Below are positions 45,546 to 57,190 of a DNA stretch of 64,000 nt, one piece after another. Made by a program: the position numbers and the translations under genes. Each line of letters opens with the position of its first letter. Positions within the stretch are counted from its first letter, which is position 1. This stretch comes from Tanypteryx hageni (Eukaryota; Arthropoda; Insecta; Odonata; Petaluridae). The stretch lies in the NCBI GenBank assembly GCA_028673005.1, contig CM054113.1, positions 173,831,956-173,895,955 on the forward strand, read 5' to 3'. The notes under the pieces are model-generated. The model was not told where the DNA came from, made no database searches, and saw only the letters and a list, made by a program, of their open reading frames with translations.

Positions 45546-47850
45546 AAACGTTATAGGATGGGTAGGGTGTGAGTGAGTGCGGGAACGAACGCTTTTTTTA
45601 TCAAGGCTCTCATCCCTACATGATGCTGTTTCTCTCTAGGATCGCCTTCCCTATTATAATAAAACCCTTGCTCACTATATTTACGAAAGGATCCCTCTCT
45701 CACATTCATGAGGGTCTATCCCTTTGTCTTTGCGCTATCCTTCTGTTCATTTTTTGGCTTCGCTCGAGCGTGCGCCCGCTAGCTTGTGTGTGCCTGTCGG
45801 TGAAACTTTTTAACTTCATGACCTCACAGATGTTCCCCTTCATCTTAGTTTCCTCATCCCACTCGCTCTCCACTAATTTAGAACCCTTCGTAACCCGACC
45901 CCGGTTTTTCCCGTCGGTGCATTTTTATTTTTTATCCGATCAGTTTAAATCGTCTATTGCCGTTCGCGTAATTCTCCCGTCACGAAAGCCGACGCTGATT
46001 CCATCAGCAATATTGCTCTTTGGGACCGAGTACCCCCTCGTTATCTAGGTTACCGGGAGAGCGGGTAATTTTCCTATGAGGACAGAATAACTGCATGTTA
46101 TATACTAGTGGGATACGGCGGTTTTTCTCTGCGGCCTAATTCGTCAAGAAGCAGTGCCTTGCCTATGCGAACAAGGGGAGAAAGAATTGCAATGGATGTA
46201 GTGTGTGGCGCCTGTATCGAAAATGTTGACGCCGGAGAGCACACCCTTACTAAATGGCTATTAAAGGCTTGTTAGTTAGGAAATATCGTTTACAGAGGCT
46301 CACGAACGCATTGAGACAAATGTAAATGTGACTTATACATGGACCGCTTGAAATTTATTTTTTGGTTTTAACTATCAATTTAGCAGATATTGCCTGACAA
46401 TGGACAGATAACCCGAAAAGAATTAGTCTTTTCGAAAAACACTACGAAAAATCAAGTGCTCTTTGATAAAATTTTAACTGAAAAATTGTGAATCTTACAT
46501 TTTCAACAGTGGATAATCAAAAGGTTTTTAAATCATTTCAGGAAAATATTTTATCGTGCGCAAGTTTGTGACTTACAATTTGATAGTTTAGTTTTGAAAG
46601 TAAATTTCAATTTGCATAAATTTTATGTTGCTACATATACTAGAAAAAAATTTCATCGGTAACTTTTATTTTTTTAAAATGTTTTGTTTGTGTTTTCACA
46701 TCCTGGATAATTTATTATGAATGATAATTATAATAACGATTAAATTATAGTTTATTATTTTAATAATTTTACAGTAATAATTTTAAACGATCGAATTTTT
46801 CATTAACGACGAGAAATTACCCCGATGAGGATAAGCTAAGATGAATGAATTGAAATGCATGCCTGCGCGTTAGCCTATCCATTTACGCACGTATCTTCAT
46901 ACGAATGTCTACTTATGCGTGCGTTCTTTGTGTTCACATGAGAGCACACAAATTTGCTCGCTCCAGCATGTGCGCAACGCATATGCAAATCCACATTAAG
47001 GGCAAGCATGGACATCGTGAGAATGGTATTCCTTTATAGTGACGCAGTTCTCCTCCAACCCCTTCCCCGGGATCGCATCCTTTTTCGAATCGTTGATTCA
47101 CTCTTTTAAAGGAGTCATATTCCACGGGTCGTAAGAGAGAGAGAGGTAAAAGGCCTCGCGATATCAAACGTACCATTGACGCATGGGCGACCACGGGGAT
47201 GGTCTTTAACGGACGAATTTTCATTGGTATTTTCACGTATCCCGCACATACCACCCGCTGGTGGCGACGTACAAAGGAATACAAAAGTGAAAAAAACATG
47301 TATCTCGTTACCAATGGCCTTTTTACCCCCCTCCCCACTCCTTACACCCTTCCCATCCCGAAGAGGTTTCCGTTCAATCGTTCGATGGCCATCCCCTTTA
47401 AAAGGGCGACGGCAGATGGTTTGGGGGCGCGCGCGCACAATGCAACAAGGCGTGGGAAAAAACCTCCTGTTGTTATCCCATTGTGGCGAAAAAAATATGG
47501 ACCACCGCGGGCCATTTTTTTTAAGGCGCGTGTCGGTTCCATTGACAGATTCCAGTGAATGTGCGAGTGTGGCTCCTTTAAGGCCCTGATATTGGGCTGA
47601 TTGGGAGTGACGTCCAACGCAATCTTTTTTAATTGACCGCTGATGGGGGGGATCCGGTGAAAATGAATGGTTGCGTGATGGCAGGAAAGTATTCGGGCTA
47701 CTACGTCGACTTCGATAGATTGGGCGTGAATTTCGGGCGGATTTTGAGGATGACGCTAACGAACAAAGGGGATAAATAAATTCTGAACGGCTGGGACTGC
47801 CCAGTTGTAGTTTGTGAGTGTTTTTGAATGGACATGGATGATTTTCTATC
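45546..47850. other. No gene recognised
   Basis: A 159-codon frame at 45,569-46,048 (+) and a 266-codon frame at 47,115-47,915 (-) lack domains. The latter overlaps open frames on the opposite strand and runs into a hAT end, so neither is called. 46,300-46,800 is AT-rich. Confidence 0.5.
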
Positions 47851-48215
47851 AAAGCAGCGGTCGGAAACCTAAGATCATTGGACCGCATGCGGCCCCTTAG
47901 AGCAGTGTTTCCCAAAGTACGGGTCGCGACCCTGTACTGGGTCGCTAGGCTCTTAAGGAAAATATGAGCTCTCGAAGAAAAACCAGCTGAAATGTGTCGA
48001 AAATGACAGGGAACGAAATTCTAGTATTATACAAATGCCAATCTTTTAATATGCATCACTTTTACCGTGAGAAAATGTAAATTCGACTAAGAACATTTTT
48101 TTCCTCATGTTACCTCCCCTTCACCTATTTCGCGAAACGAAATTTTGAAAAACACTTCCCTAGAGCGTTTTTTGCGGCCCTTGAAGTATGACACAAAAAG
48201 CCACCCTTCAAACTT
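47851..48215 (+). mobile_element. hAT-type left end, interrupted by a hAT MITE
   Basis: CAGCGGTCGGAAACCTAAG, then CCGCATGCGGCCCC, the inserted MITE, and continuation with GCGTTTTTTGCGGCCCTTGA. CAG(T/C)GGTCGG.AACCT followed by CGCATGCGGCCC is a common hAT terminal design. The right terminus was not found. Confidence 0.55.
47903..48157. mobile_element. 255-bp hAT MITE with 8-bp target duplication
   Basis: Begins CAGTGTTTCCCAAAGTACGG then GTCGCGACCC and ends TTTTGAAAAACACTT, an inverted match to the start with the last base changed. Flanking 8-mers CCTTAGAG (47,895-47,902) and CCCTAGAG (48,158-48,165) match 7 of 8. The CAGTGTTTCCCAAA..GGGTCGCGACCC start is a typical hAT terminus. Confidence 0.75.
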
Positions 48216-49235
48216 AACCAAGGCCGTTTTGTATTCGTCGATAAAAATTACGGTCAAAAACTCGAATTTTGAGATGATAACGCCGGAAAAAAATGTTTCT
48301 ACTCGATTTTAACTTGTATGATATTACCTAATCTTCAGGCAACTTCCGATGTCCTATTCATTCTGCCGAGGGATTGGAAACTTCTGACGTGACCCGCATT
48401 GCGATACATTAACGAATAAACGTAGAGGTCCTCCACGCAGGAAAAGTGGCTGATCCCCTGTGTTAAAGGACTCCTCATTTATCTTTTGTGAGAGTCGCGT
48501 AGTTCGACCTGGTCGTCAGCAGTGTGTGCCTCTAATGGGCACAGTAATATATCGCTTGAACACTGGCAGCATTACTGCAGTCGCTGGAGTTTTATGACGG
48601 TTTCTCATTATTTCATATACATTTTACTTTATCGTTGGATATCTCAAAGTTTAAAAAATATTCATAAAATATTTTCAAGCGAATTTTATTCTAAAACAAT
48701 ACGCATTTTAAAGTTAAACCGTATTTGTAACTGTATAAACATAAATAATGGAATAAGTAGCCAAAGTATGGGCAAATTAAATAGTACAAGCAACCCCTTG
48801 TCCGACGCTGTTTACACGCGGTTAAATATATGAGACATTTATTCACAAAAACACGTATCATACAAAATCCTACATCAGCCGCGCAACGCATTTTAAGCTT
48901 TTATGAGATGTGAAAAAACTCGCAGCCTAAACGAAAACATGATTTTGTCACATAAGACGATAAATTTGCACAATTTAAATTCTCATTAAATGCTTTTTCC
49001 GCAACAAGACAACACTTACCAAACCACTCCTTTTATTGTCTCATATACTATGGAGGGACAGTATTAGGATGATGAAAAAAATCGAATTCGGGATTAAAAT
49101 GAATATTTACGTTTTAGGGGACCCTTACTCCAAAAAAGACATCTTGACGAATCCGCCTGTCTCTTGTCTGCTCAAGCCTCCAAGAGGTTAAGCGGTTACA
49201 AATAAACTGATGAAATCCCGTATTTGTTCAGGGCG
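48216..49235. other. No feature recognised
   Basis: Unique DNA, AT-rich after 48,600. Frames on both strands are short and without domains. Confidence 0.5.
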
Positions 49236-49310
49236 GCGGTGCCCAATCTACGGTCCGCTGGCCACATCCGGCCTGCTGGTTGTTTTGATTCGGCCCGTCA
49301 TGAATTAAAC
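49236..49310 (+). mobile_element. hAT-type left-end fragment
   Basis: CAGGGCGGCGGTGCCCAATC, then TACGGTCCGCTGGCCACATC and CGGCCTGC..CGGCCCGTCATG. This resembles hAT ends of the CAGxGGTGCCCAACCTACGG..CGGCCCG form. No right end was identified. Confidence 0.5.
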
Positions 49311-49478
49311 TTCAATAACTAAATGACACTATCTTTCGTAAAATTAAAATTGAAAATCATAAAACCAACGAAGTTCGTCTTTTCCTTTCTATCATCATGA
49401 TAGATAAATGCATTAAAAACTAATTAGATAAGATTTACCTCCAACTTTAAGTTTTGGTTTCGTTAAGTTATCATTCAA

Positions 49479-49783
49479 CAGTGTTTTCGAATATGAATGG
49501 CCGAAGGGGGTGCAGCGGATGCGGGATATCCGGGTCCCTGGATATTGAGGTCCCCCGAAGCTTGGAGATCTCAATTATGAAAGTATAGGGTTTAAATTTT
49601 GAATAAGCTTTTACTAATAAATCACTTGCCAAAGTGATTTCCAATAAAAAAAACTCCGTAAAGGTTATAACTTTTAAACTGGGACTTACATAAATCGTTC
49701 GTTATTACTATACGTATTAATCTCGTGGGCCCCCATGGATATTCGCATCCGGGCCCCCTTTAGTACTTGTCTGGCTCTGCCGA
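49479..49783. mobile_element. Inverted-repeat MITE, class uncertain
   Basis: The left part GGCCGAAGGGGGTGCAGCGG, ATGCGGGATATCC and the right part, read on the minus strand, CAGAGCCAGACAAGTACTAA, AGGGGGCCCGGATGCG, AATATCCATGGGGG share the order GGGGG..CGGATGCG(G/A)(G/A)ATATCC as inverted repeats. The left start is taken at CAGTGTTTTCG (49,479), but flanking 8-mers do not match, so exact borders are open. Confidence 0.5.
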
Positions 49784-50499
49784 TATGGTTCGCGATGAGT
49801 GAGGAATGAGACCCACGAGCCGATAAGAATGGGCGCCACTATAATCTGCTGGAATAGAAGCCTTGCTGAAACGAATCATTATATCGCACAGCAATGGAGG
49901 GTAGTTAACTGTACTAATCGATTTTCACAAAAAGTCGATTTACTAAGAAATAACCATAAGGAGATAGAATAAAATTCCTCTATTTATAGATCTCGAGTAG
50001 CAAACAATAACAAACAAAGAATACTTATGAAAAATAATAGCGTCCAGGGATATTCAAAACTAAAGAGCTCGAGTTCTACGCTCAGGTGAAGAAGACGGCA
50101 GAGAGGATCGGTGGCGAATCCTCATATTCTCGAAGAACTAAAGGCAAGATTCTGAGAGGTCACTGAGAATATTTCCCCAAGAAATGCTACAGTATATGAC
50201 AGAAAACATGCAGCTGAGAGCATGTTTATGTATTTTTAAAATTAATACTTTCGTGTAGCACCATACTTCAGTCGTAAAAACATTTCTCTCTGATTTTTAT
50301 CTTGAGACATGGCTATTTTTCATTGCTCTCGAATTAAAAAAACCACCCTGTACGTATTAATGTAAGCACAGTGAGACTATTGCATGGAGTAGAAGCGTGC
50401 GGATTTCAGGTTAATGTATGTTCCCAGCTGATTCATCTCTTCCTAGGCGCAATGTGTATCTAACAAGAGGGAGTGCAATCGATAGATGGATAGCTAGAA
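49784..50499. other. No feature recognised
   Basis: Unique AT-rich DNA. Confidence 0.5.
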
Positions 50500-50689
50500 A
50501 CTGGTGCCGGCTTTTAGCCTGCTCTTAACGAAGAGCACCAAGGGGGACAACGGCTTAACGTCCCTTCCGAAGGACGGAACGCTGACTTTGCGCTGTCTCC
50601 TCAAACCGGGCGACCTTGGAAAAAAATCCTGTTTTTCAAGCAGTAGACGAGTAGCAGCCAGTCTCCTAACCGCTACACCACCGGCACCC
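50500..50689 (-). mobile_element. tRNA-derived SINE (minus strand)
   Basis: The minus strand starts GGGTGCCGGTGGTGTAGCGG, then TTAGGAGACTGGCTGC, an A-box-like tRNA head. The body reads GGTTTGAGGAGACAGCGCAA, AGTCAGCG, CTTCGGAAGGGACGTTAAGC, CTTCGTTAAGAGCAGG and AAAGCCGGCACC. The body matches the SINE at 61,813-62,116 in order and spacing, while the head is different and its B box is decayed. It ends near a (GATA)n-like stretch. Confidence 0.7.
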
Positions 50690-51317
50690 AAAAGCGTTCG
50701 GATATGAGAAAGTCTGTGCAAAATATAAGTTGCACTGACTTTTTCTATGCGGGATAGCATTGCATATTCGCATTGACTGTGGGCAAACATCAAGGACCAA
50801 AAGGTCTCAGTCTCCGGAACACAGCGGAGACCTCGTTCCGACAAATGTTTTCGCGTAAATTTCTAATCGTTAAAGGGAACACACGCGGAATATCCAGTGG
50901 GATGCAAAGGAAACCCACCGGGAACGAAATCCAGGTTACTCTCAACCGCGGGGAAATTTGAGAAACGCCTCACCGCAGAATGCTCGCGAACCAAAAACTC
51001 CGCGCACTTCTTATTCGCCCACTGGATCATATATATTTCGATCGGGATCCCGCCCCCTCAGGACCCTTCCTATTACACCTACCTCAATAGCTTTTGTTTT
51101 CTTGTGGCGCTTGGGTCTTAGCGACTCAATTCTTCTTTATGAAACCCCTCTTCATATACCTCTCTCCCCTCTCTCTTCACGCTCCATCTCTCTTTCGAAT
51201 CGTCTATTTTCGTCAACCCGTTTCTAATTCTATCCCATTTTCATCTTTATTTGATTTAATTTAAAAGCCCAATGACGTAGACATTTGGAAATTATCCGCC
51301 TAATTCATTTCGTATTA
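50690..51317. other. No gene recognised
   Basis: GC-richer unique DNA with three overlapping plus-strand frames without recognisable domains. Confidence 0.5.
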
Positions 51318-52335
51318 CAGTAAGCATTCGCTATCCACGGTTTTGGATATCCGCGATAGTAGGTACTTGCATAGTATAGAACTTAGCGGCACAACACACG
51401 AATTGTATATTCCTTCCGCAATCTTATTTATGCAGTTTTTTCTATTTAATATATCCGGCGAGCCAATGATAGACAACCACTTAATCAACAATGAAGCCAT
51501 TCTCCACCATTTAGGAAATTTGGGAATATGTAGCTATCATCTGAAAAACGAATTCCTATTATGCAACGTCACTCTTTATTTGATGAAGTCAAGACGTTTT
51601 GCTTGTGTTTTCCAGAGGACGTCACCAGCTGGGAGAGACGGAACTGTGAGTGATATGGCGCCTATGGGAAAATTTTAGAAAATACCTTTGTTGTATATAA
51701 TATTATTTTTTCTGCATTTTAATAGCAAATAGCAGCATTTTTTAAAAAGTAAATAAAACATTTAGTAGTGTGTTAATACTTATTTATGGTAAAATAAACT
51801 TTTGGCATGTTTTGCGGTAAAGTTTGTCGTCTTTTGCGGACGGCGCCTATGGCATCTTCTCCATACCCTAGTTACGGCAATGGCTGCTGGTATGCTATTT
51901 ATGTAATGTAGATAATTCAACTCGACGGAAAGCTCGAAAAATAGCTACATTAGACCAAAAAGAAAAAATGTGAAAAGTATTCGTACGTTTACGAATGTAT
52001 TGTAGATTAGCTGGCGTTAATTCTAAAATAGTTATAGGAAAAAGGCAAATATGTAGAAAAAAAGATCCCGTCGGCCTGACCATTGAAGTATGTATACTTC
52101 TAATTAATTTTTAAAGCCTAATAAGTTTTATAAGTTATCCCGAGAGTATTTTAATTGATAATAATAATATTTTATAGATTAACATATTTTATTTTGTAAT
52201 AAAAATAGATATCTGTTCTGTTGATAATGTTTATTCTAGCGAGCCAGGAAACGAAATCCCCATTTCCATATATGCCTTTGGTATTAGTATCCGCGGTATT
52301 TTTCAGGAATGTAAACTCCGCAAGTAGCGAGGGTG
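51318..52335. mobile_element. pogo/Tigger-like element, 1,018 bp
   Basis: The left end CAGTAAGCATTCGCTATCCA, then CGGTTTTGGATATCCGCGA, pairs with a right end that reads CACCCTCGCTACTTGCGGAG on the minus strand and then has AATACCGCGGATAC. Both are next to TA (51,316-51,317 and 52,336-52,337). A TA target, CTCGCTA..GCGG termini and a CCGCGGAT subterminal block fit the pogo branch of Tc1/mariner. A short transposase-like piece may remain at 51,925-52,080 (+; KARKIATLDQKEK.. and ..KKDPVGL), but it is frame-broken and not diagnostic. Another small element seems inserted at 51,638-51,882. Confidence 0.6.
51638..51882. mobile_element. Small inverted-repeat element nested in the pogo-like copy
   Basis: The left GGAACTGTGAGTGATATGGC and GCCTATGG pair loosely with the right end, read on the minus strand as CCGTAACTAGGGTATGGAGA, AGATGCCATAGGCGCC. 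The GTAACTAGGGT end is shared with the fragment ending at 27,449. Borders are approximate. Confidence 0.4.
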
Positions 52336-52478
52336 TACTAGTACTTCTTACGCGTTCTTGCTCAAGAATACCCAGTGTTGCATTGCGGAGTTAAATGCTG
52401 TGAAATGTATTTGGGGGATTTAATTATTTACATAGATAAGAATCGAATAATTACACAAGTAAGTCTTACAAGGAGAGG

Positions 52479-54235
52479 TTGGTAAACGGATTTTAACGAA
52501 ACTTTTACAAATAGAAATTTATCGAAAACAAACAGATACATGTTTCGGATTTTCCCCTATGCTGCCTCGTTTTAGAGAAATTAATATTTTTAAAACGTTA
52601 TTTTACGCCGATTTCAATATTCAGATACATATAAGCCTAACGTATAAAAGTAATCCGTCGCGCTTTTAATTTTTCATAACTTTTAAACCATACGAGATAA
52701 CACAATGAAAATTGGTACGTAGCTGCATTTAGCAAGCTTTTGGTGCTCTAAAAACTGTTATCAATGCCATTTAACTTTTAAAAACGAAAAAGAAATCCAT
52801 TAGAAAATACATTGAAGAATGAGTTTTCATAGTGGTTTCATTTGCTTATATAAATTCGACAAAATAACATGCAAACTTCGGACCTGCATAGTTTTAAAGA
52901 GGAATGATCAATGTTTCTTATTCTTACAGACTTTTTTTGTTTTCGATTCGAAATCGCTCGCACTTCACGTTTATTTCCATTAATAAACAAACTTTGACTT
53001 TTTAACAATTAATACCTTGACGATAGTGACATTGTTAAATCTCGAGGACTTCTTCCTGTTTTAATCCATGTTCCTTTCCCTCTTCCTCTCCGCTCGCTAG
53101 AAACACGTAATAAGATATTACCTTTCTAGATATCCCGTTGAAATTCAACAGGGTGGTGGTGATGAGGGTGGTGGTGGTGATGAGGGTGGTGGTGGTGGTG
53201 AGGGTGCTGAGGTTGGTGATGGAGGTGGTGAGGGTGTTGGTGGTGGTTGTGGTGAGGGAAGTGGTGGTGGTGGTGGTGATGGTGGTTTTGGTGTCACCGC
53301 CACCATCATCACCACTACCACCCTCACCACCATCACCACCACCCTCACCACCACCACCCTCGCCACCACCACCCTCACCACCGTCACCCTCACCACCACC
53401 ACCCTCACCACCACCACCCTCACCACCACCACCACTTCCCTCACCACAACCACCACCAACACCCTCACCACCTCCATCACCAACCTCAGCACCCTCACCA
53501 CCACCACCACCCTCATCACCACCACCACCCTCATCACCACCACCCTGTTGAATTTCAACGGGATATCTAGAAAGGTAATATCTTATTACGTGTTTCTAGC
53601 GAGCGGAGAGGAAGAGGGAAAGGAACATGGATTAAAACAGCAAGAAGTCCTCGAGATTTAACAATGTCACTATCGTCAAGGTATTAATTGTTAAAAAGTC
53701 AAAGTTTGTTTATTAATGGAAATAAACGTGAAGTGCGAGTGATTTCGAATCGAAGACCAAAAATGACTGTAAGAATAAGAAACATTGAGCATTCTTCTTT
53801 AAAACTATGCAGGTCCAAAGTTTGTATGTTAATTTGTCGAATTTATATAAGCAAATGAACAATAGCCTGCACTATGAAAACTCAATCTTTAATGTATTTT
53901 CTAATGGATTTTTTTTTCGTTTTTAAAAGTTAGATGGCATTGATAAAAAGTTTTAAAGCACCGAAAGCTTGCGGCTTGCTAAATGCACCGACGTACCAAT
54001 TTTCATTGTGTTATCTCGTATGGTTTAAAAGTTATGAAAAATTAAAAGCGCGACGGATTACTTTCATACGTTAGGCTTATATGCATCTGAATATTGAAGT
54101 CGGCGTAAAACAACGTTTTAAAAAATATTAATTACTCGAAAAAAAGGCAGCATGGCACAAAAATTCGAAACACGTATCTGCTTATGTTCGATAAATTTTT
54201 ATCTGTAAAAGTTTCTTTGAATTCCTTTTACCAAT
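52479..54235. repeat. ~1.75-kb imperfect palindrome with (GGT)n/(ACC)n core
   Basis: The left arm (52,479-53,292) and right arm (53,404-54,235) are inverted copies centred near 53,348. Paired landmarks include GGATTACTTTCATACGTTAG (right) against its reverse complement at ~52,640, CTCGAGGACTTCTT at 53,041 against AAGAAGTCCTCGAG at 53,643, and GATATCCCGTTGAAATTCAA at 53,130 against its reverse complement at ~53,547. The inner arms are (GGT/GAT)n on the left and (ACC/ATC)n on the right. The loop 53,293-53,403 continues the ACC pattern. Two 137-codon frames, one per strand, start with the same ~45 residues simply because of the symmetry and are not genes. Confidence 0.95.
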
Positions 54236-55583
54236 TGTCGCGACCGTTAGAAAAAACAAAATTGAATCGAACTTACGTAAATTTACTTCAGCGTGTAAAT
54301 GAATATTTCCACCAATAAGTACCTTTTCAGTAATTATGGATTCAATTATTCGATCATATGTGTGTGTGTTGCTTAAATTGAATGCAATACCGAAAAATAA
54401 ATAGATAAGTAAATCAATGACTCGATGAAATTTCTCCCCGTTAGTTCCAAATAACGACGCAGTGCATTCCACATTCCAAAATACTAATCGCAATAAAAAA
54501 CGAACGGCGGTCGCCGAAAACAAGGCCTCCGCTTCTCGCCTCTACTGGAGGAGGGTGCAACAACCGATTGCGAGCTTTGACGCCACACCTTCACGATACT
54601 TGCTCCGCGCTATGGAGCTATTGCGAAATACGCGCGGGCGTATTCGGGTCGCAGTGGAGAGGGGAAGCGCGTGCGTGAGTGCGTGTGTTAGTGATCGCGC
54701 GTGTGTAATGTGTGGTGGGATCGGCATGTTTCTGGCGCTAATGGCGGAAGGGAGTGGGTGAGGGAGGGCGCAGGCGCAGTTTTGGGCAGCTCAGAGAAGG
54801 ACACGCCTCTTTTCTCTCTCGCTCTCTCTATCTCTCTCTCACACACACTATTTCGCGATGATGCATACGTGTGTGAAAGAAAACATACTCGTTCCTCGGA
54901 TTGCACGGTTTCGCTTTACGCGCCATCGGTTTAACGCTGTTTTCTTTCTTTGAGAAATACCTCGAATTGTACGACCATCGATTTCGCTTTAGAACGATTT
55001 TAAAACGGTTTCCGAGCAATAAAAATCAAAAATGATATTTCAGTTCGACATAGAGGTTATGAGGAAGGATAAAAATTAGCACAACTGAGTACAATGTAAC
55101 TGAATAATTGAGTGTTGACCTAAAGACTGCGCCCGAATGTAACCTCACGTATTCCTATCGGAAAACCTACCCCACTCTTCACGATTTCGCTTTACACGGT
55201 CTTTTGCGATGATAAGGGCGAGTCGTGGAACTATATACGCCTAATTCGGTCGTGTGGTCCAGTTTAAACTGTTTTTACATACAGTCCATAGCTGGTCTAT
55301 GCATGACAGTTTTGTATTTTTGTTGCGTTCGGCTACCGCTCTTCACTGGATATGCCGGCTGCTAATCAAATGTCGCAACGATCAAGCGTCGTTGTTTGCA
55401 TAGCGATTTTCGAGCAGCTTTGCTGTGAGATAGCGGCTGCCAATTAGCTGTCACAATCAAATGGAAAAATAAACTCAAAGCCATGTGACATTTAGGTGTA
55501 ATTGGAAAAGATGGAGGCAGAAGAAGATGGTGCCAAACTCTTGTGTGCCAGACATGAATGAAAGGCTTCTATGCGGGGTGGAT
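54236..55583. other. No gene recognised; CpG-rich 54.5-54.8 kb
   Basis: 54,500-54,800 is GC-rich with many CG dinucleotides and GCGTGCGTGAGTGCGTG repeats, followed by a CT tract (54,810-54,840). It could be a promoter or first-exon region, but there is no supporting coding sequence. The remainder is unique. Confidence 0.4.
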
Positions 55584-55591
55584 AACCTATA

Positions 55592-55835
55592 GAAGGGCCG
55601 TGCAACCCAAAGCCTGAAGGCCGCATACGGCACGAGAGAGCGAATCTTCGATGAAAAAGTGATTTGATATTCAATACTGGTAGTTTATATTTAAAAAATT
55701 TGTATCACTGTCAAAAAATCTACCGATGAAAACTCTCATTCGGCCCTCACGAGGCATTCGCAATTTCTAATTCTGCCCTACAAGGCAGTCGCATCTACGA
55801 ATGCGGCCAGTCACGAAAAAAGGTCGCACACCCCT
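55592..55835. mobile_element. 244-bp hAT MITE
   Basis: The left end GAAGGGCCGTGCAACCC and the right end GGTCGCACACCCCT are imperfect inverted repeats. Both sides carry GAAGGCCGCA / ATGCGGCC. Flanking 8-mers AACCTATA (55,584-55,591) and AACCTAAA (55,836-55,843) match 7 of 8. It is non-coding. Confidence 0.65.
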
Positions 55836-55843
55836 AACCTAAA

Positions 55844-57092
55844 GGCATTCGGGGGGCATGGCGTTCCTTTGATAATACGGTATTATTTTCTAAAATTATT
55901 TTTATTGGACAAGAAATCCTATTCTTTGTATTTAAGTTAATGAGACTGCTTGTGTACCTTAGTGCCGATCATAAATAACTACGTAATTCAGCCGATCGAA
56001 AAAAATATTTTTCTTATTTATTCTAATTTGTCGTAAACAGTCGAAAAACTCCATGCTGCTACTTTTTCTCATTATATTAGTGTTTTGTCAATTTCTCGCT
56101 TCGCAAAGTACCTCTGTTTTTGGAAATAAGAAAGTTTTAAACTTCCGTTCAAAATTGTAGGTGCTGCAACCTATTTTTAAAAAACAAAAAAATACTCCAT
56201 TCAAAATACGATAGCGTTACGGAGGTAAAAATTGCCGTTGTTCCTTAATGGAAATATATTATTGAAAGGACCGCAGATTTAACACTTGAGAGTGTAACGT
56301 CATTTTTTTAAGGAGGTACATATACATGAGATTCTAAATTACCGAAAATGCAAACCGCAAAATATTTAAGGAGGAAAGTAATAGAGACATTCTCCACACG
56401 TGAGGTGGTTTGACGCGCGAAGAGTTTTTAAACATTATATGCAACGCGTCATCGGAAAAGCGCCTTAACGACGGATTTCAGTTTAAGAGAACAGAGCAAT
56501 CGCATTTTTCTCTTCTTGTTGTCCGCGTTCATGACGTTAAATTAGATATGGACGAAACTCGAGCGATTTTCGTTCTGTTCAGCGTAATGCAAAATAAACT
56601 GGCGCGCATGTCCTTCGTAACTTGGCATATTTAACTTCGCCCATCCCTCGCTTTGCACAGTACATACGTCACTAGAAAAGACCGTGTAAAGCGTTATCTT
56701 GAAAAATGAGATAGATTACCCCATAGGAAATACAAGAGGATACATTTGAGTACCGTGAGTTCAACGTGCAACAATATTATTATTTCGCATTCACAATTAA
56801 TTTCTTTGTTATTCTTTATCATTAAGGGCTTTGCCCAGGACACCTTACTGGGTCCATCCTATCTGATTACCATTTTCAGACTTATTTCACCTCAATGTGA
56901 CAAATATTTGAAAAATATAATAAATAAAGGAATCAACTGCAATGCCTTAATTTAATAAAATGTCACACAAAGGTAGAGGGAGAAAAAAGAAAGGTTCAAT
57001 AAAAATAAAGGAAAGAAATTAACACTCGCAGTTTTCAGGGAGCCAAGGACCCCTCTTCCGACAAACTCCAACACAAAATCCAAGCGCTTCCT
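55844..57092. other. No feature recognised
   Basis: AT-rich unique DNA, short frames only. Confidence 0.5.
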
Positions 57093-57190
57093 GACGAGAG
57101 AGGGAGAGAGAGAGGGAGAGAGAGAGAGAGGAAGAGAGAGAGGGAGAGAGAGAGGGAGAGAGAGGGAGAGAGAGGGGGAGAGAGAGGGAG
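57093..57190 (+). repeat. GA-rich array, left part
   Basis: (GAGAGG)/(GAGA) array. It appears to resume at 60,656-60,745 on the other side of a retroposon plus hAT insertion. Confidence 0.9.

Noticed and set aside
45569..46048. 159-codon hydrophobic frame
   Set aside because: Mixed hydrophobic and Ser content without a recognisable membrane-protein family. Likely chance after the GA-rich block.
47115..47915. 266-codon minus-strand frame, the longest in the window
   Set aside because: No recognisable domain, overlapping open frames on the opposite strand (137 and 119 codons), GC-rich stop-poor composition, and its start lies inside a hAT terminus.
53138..53558. Two 137-codon frames, Val-rich start and Pro/Ser-rich end, one per strand
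   Set aside because: They are mirror images produced by the palindrome and its GGT/ACC core. No real protein is implied.
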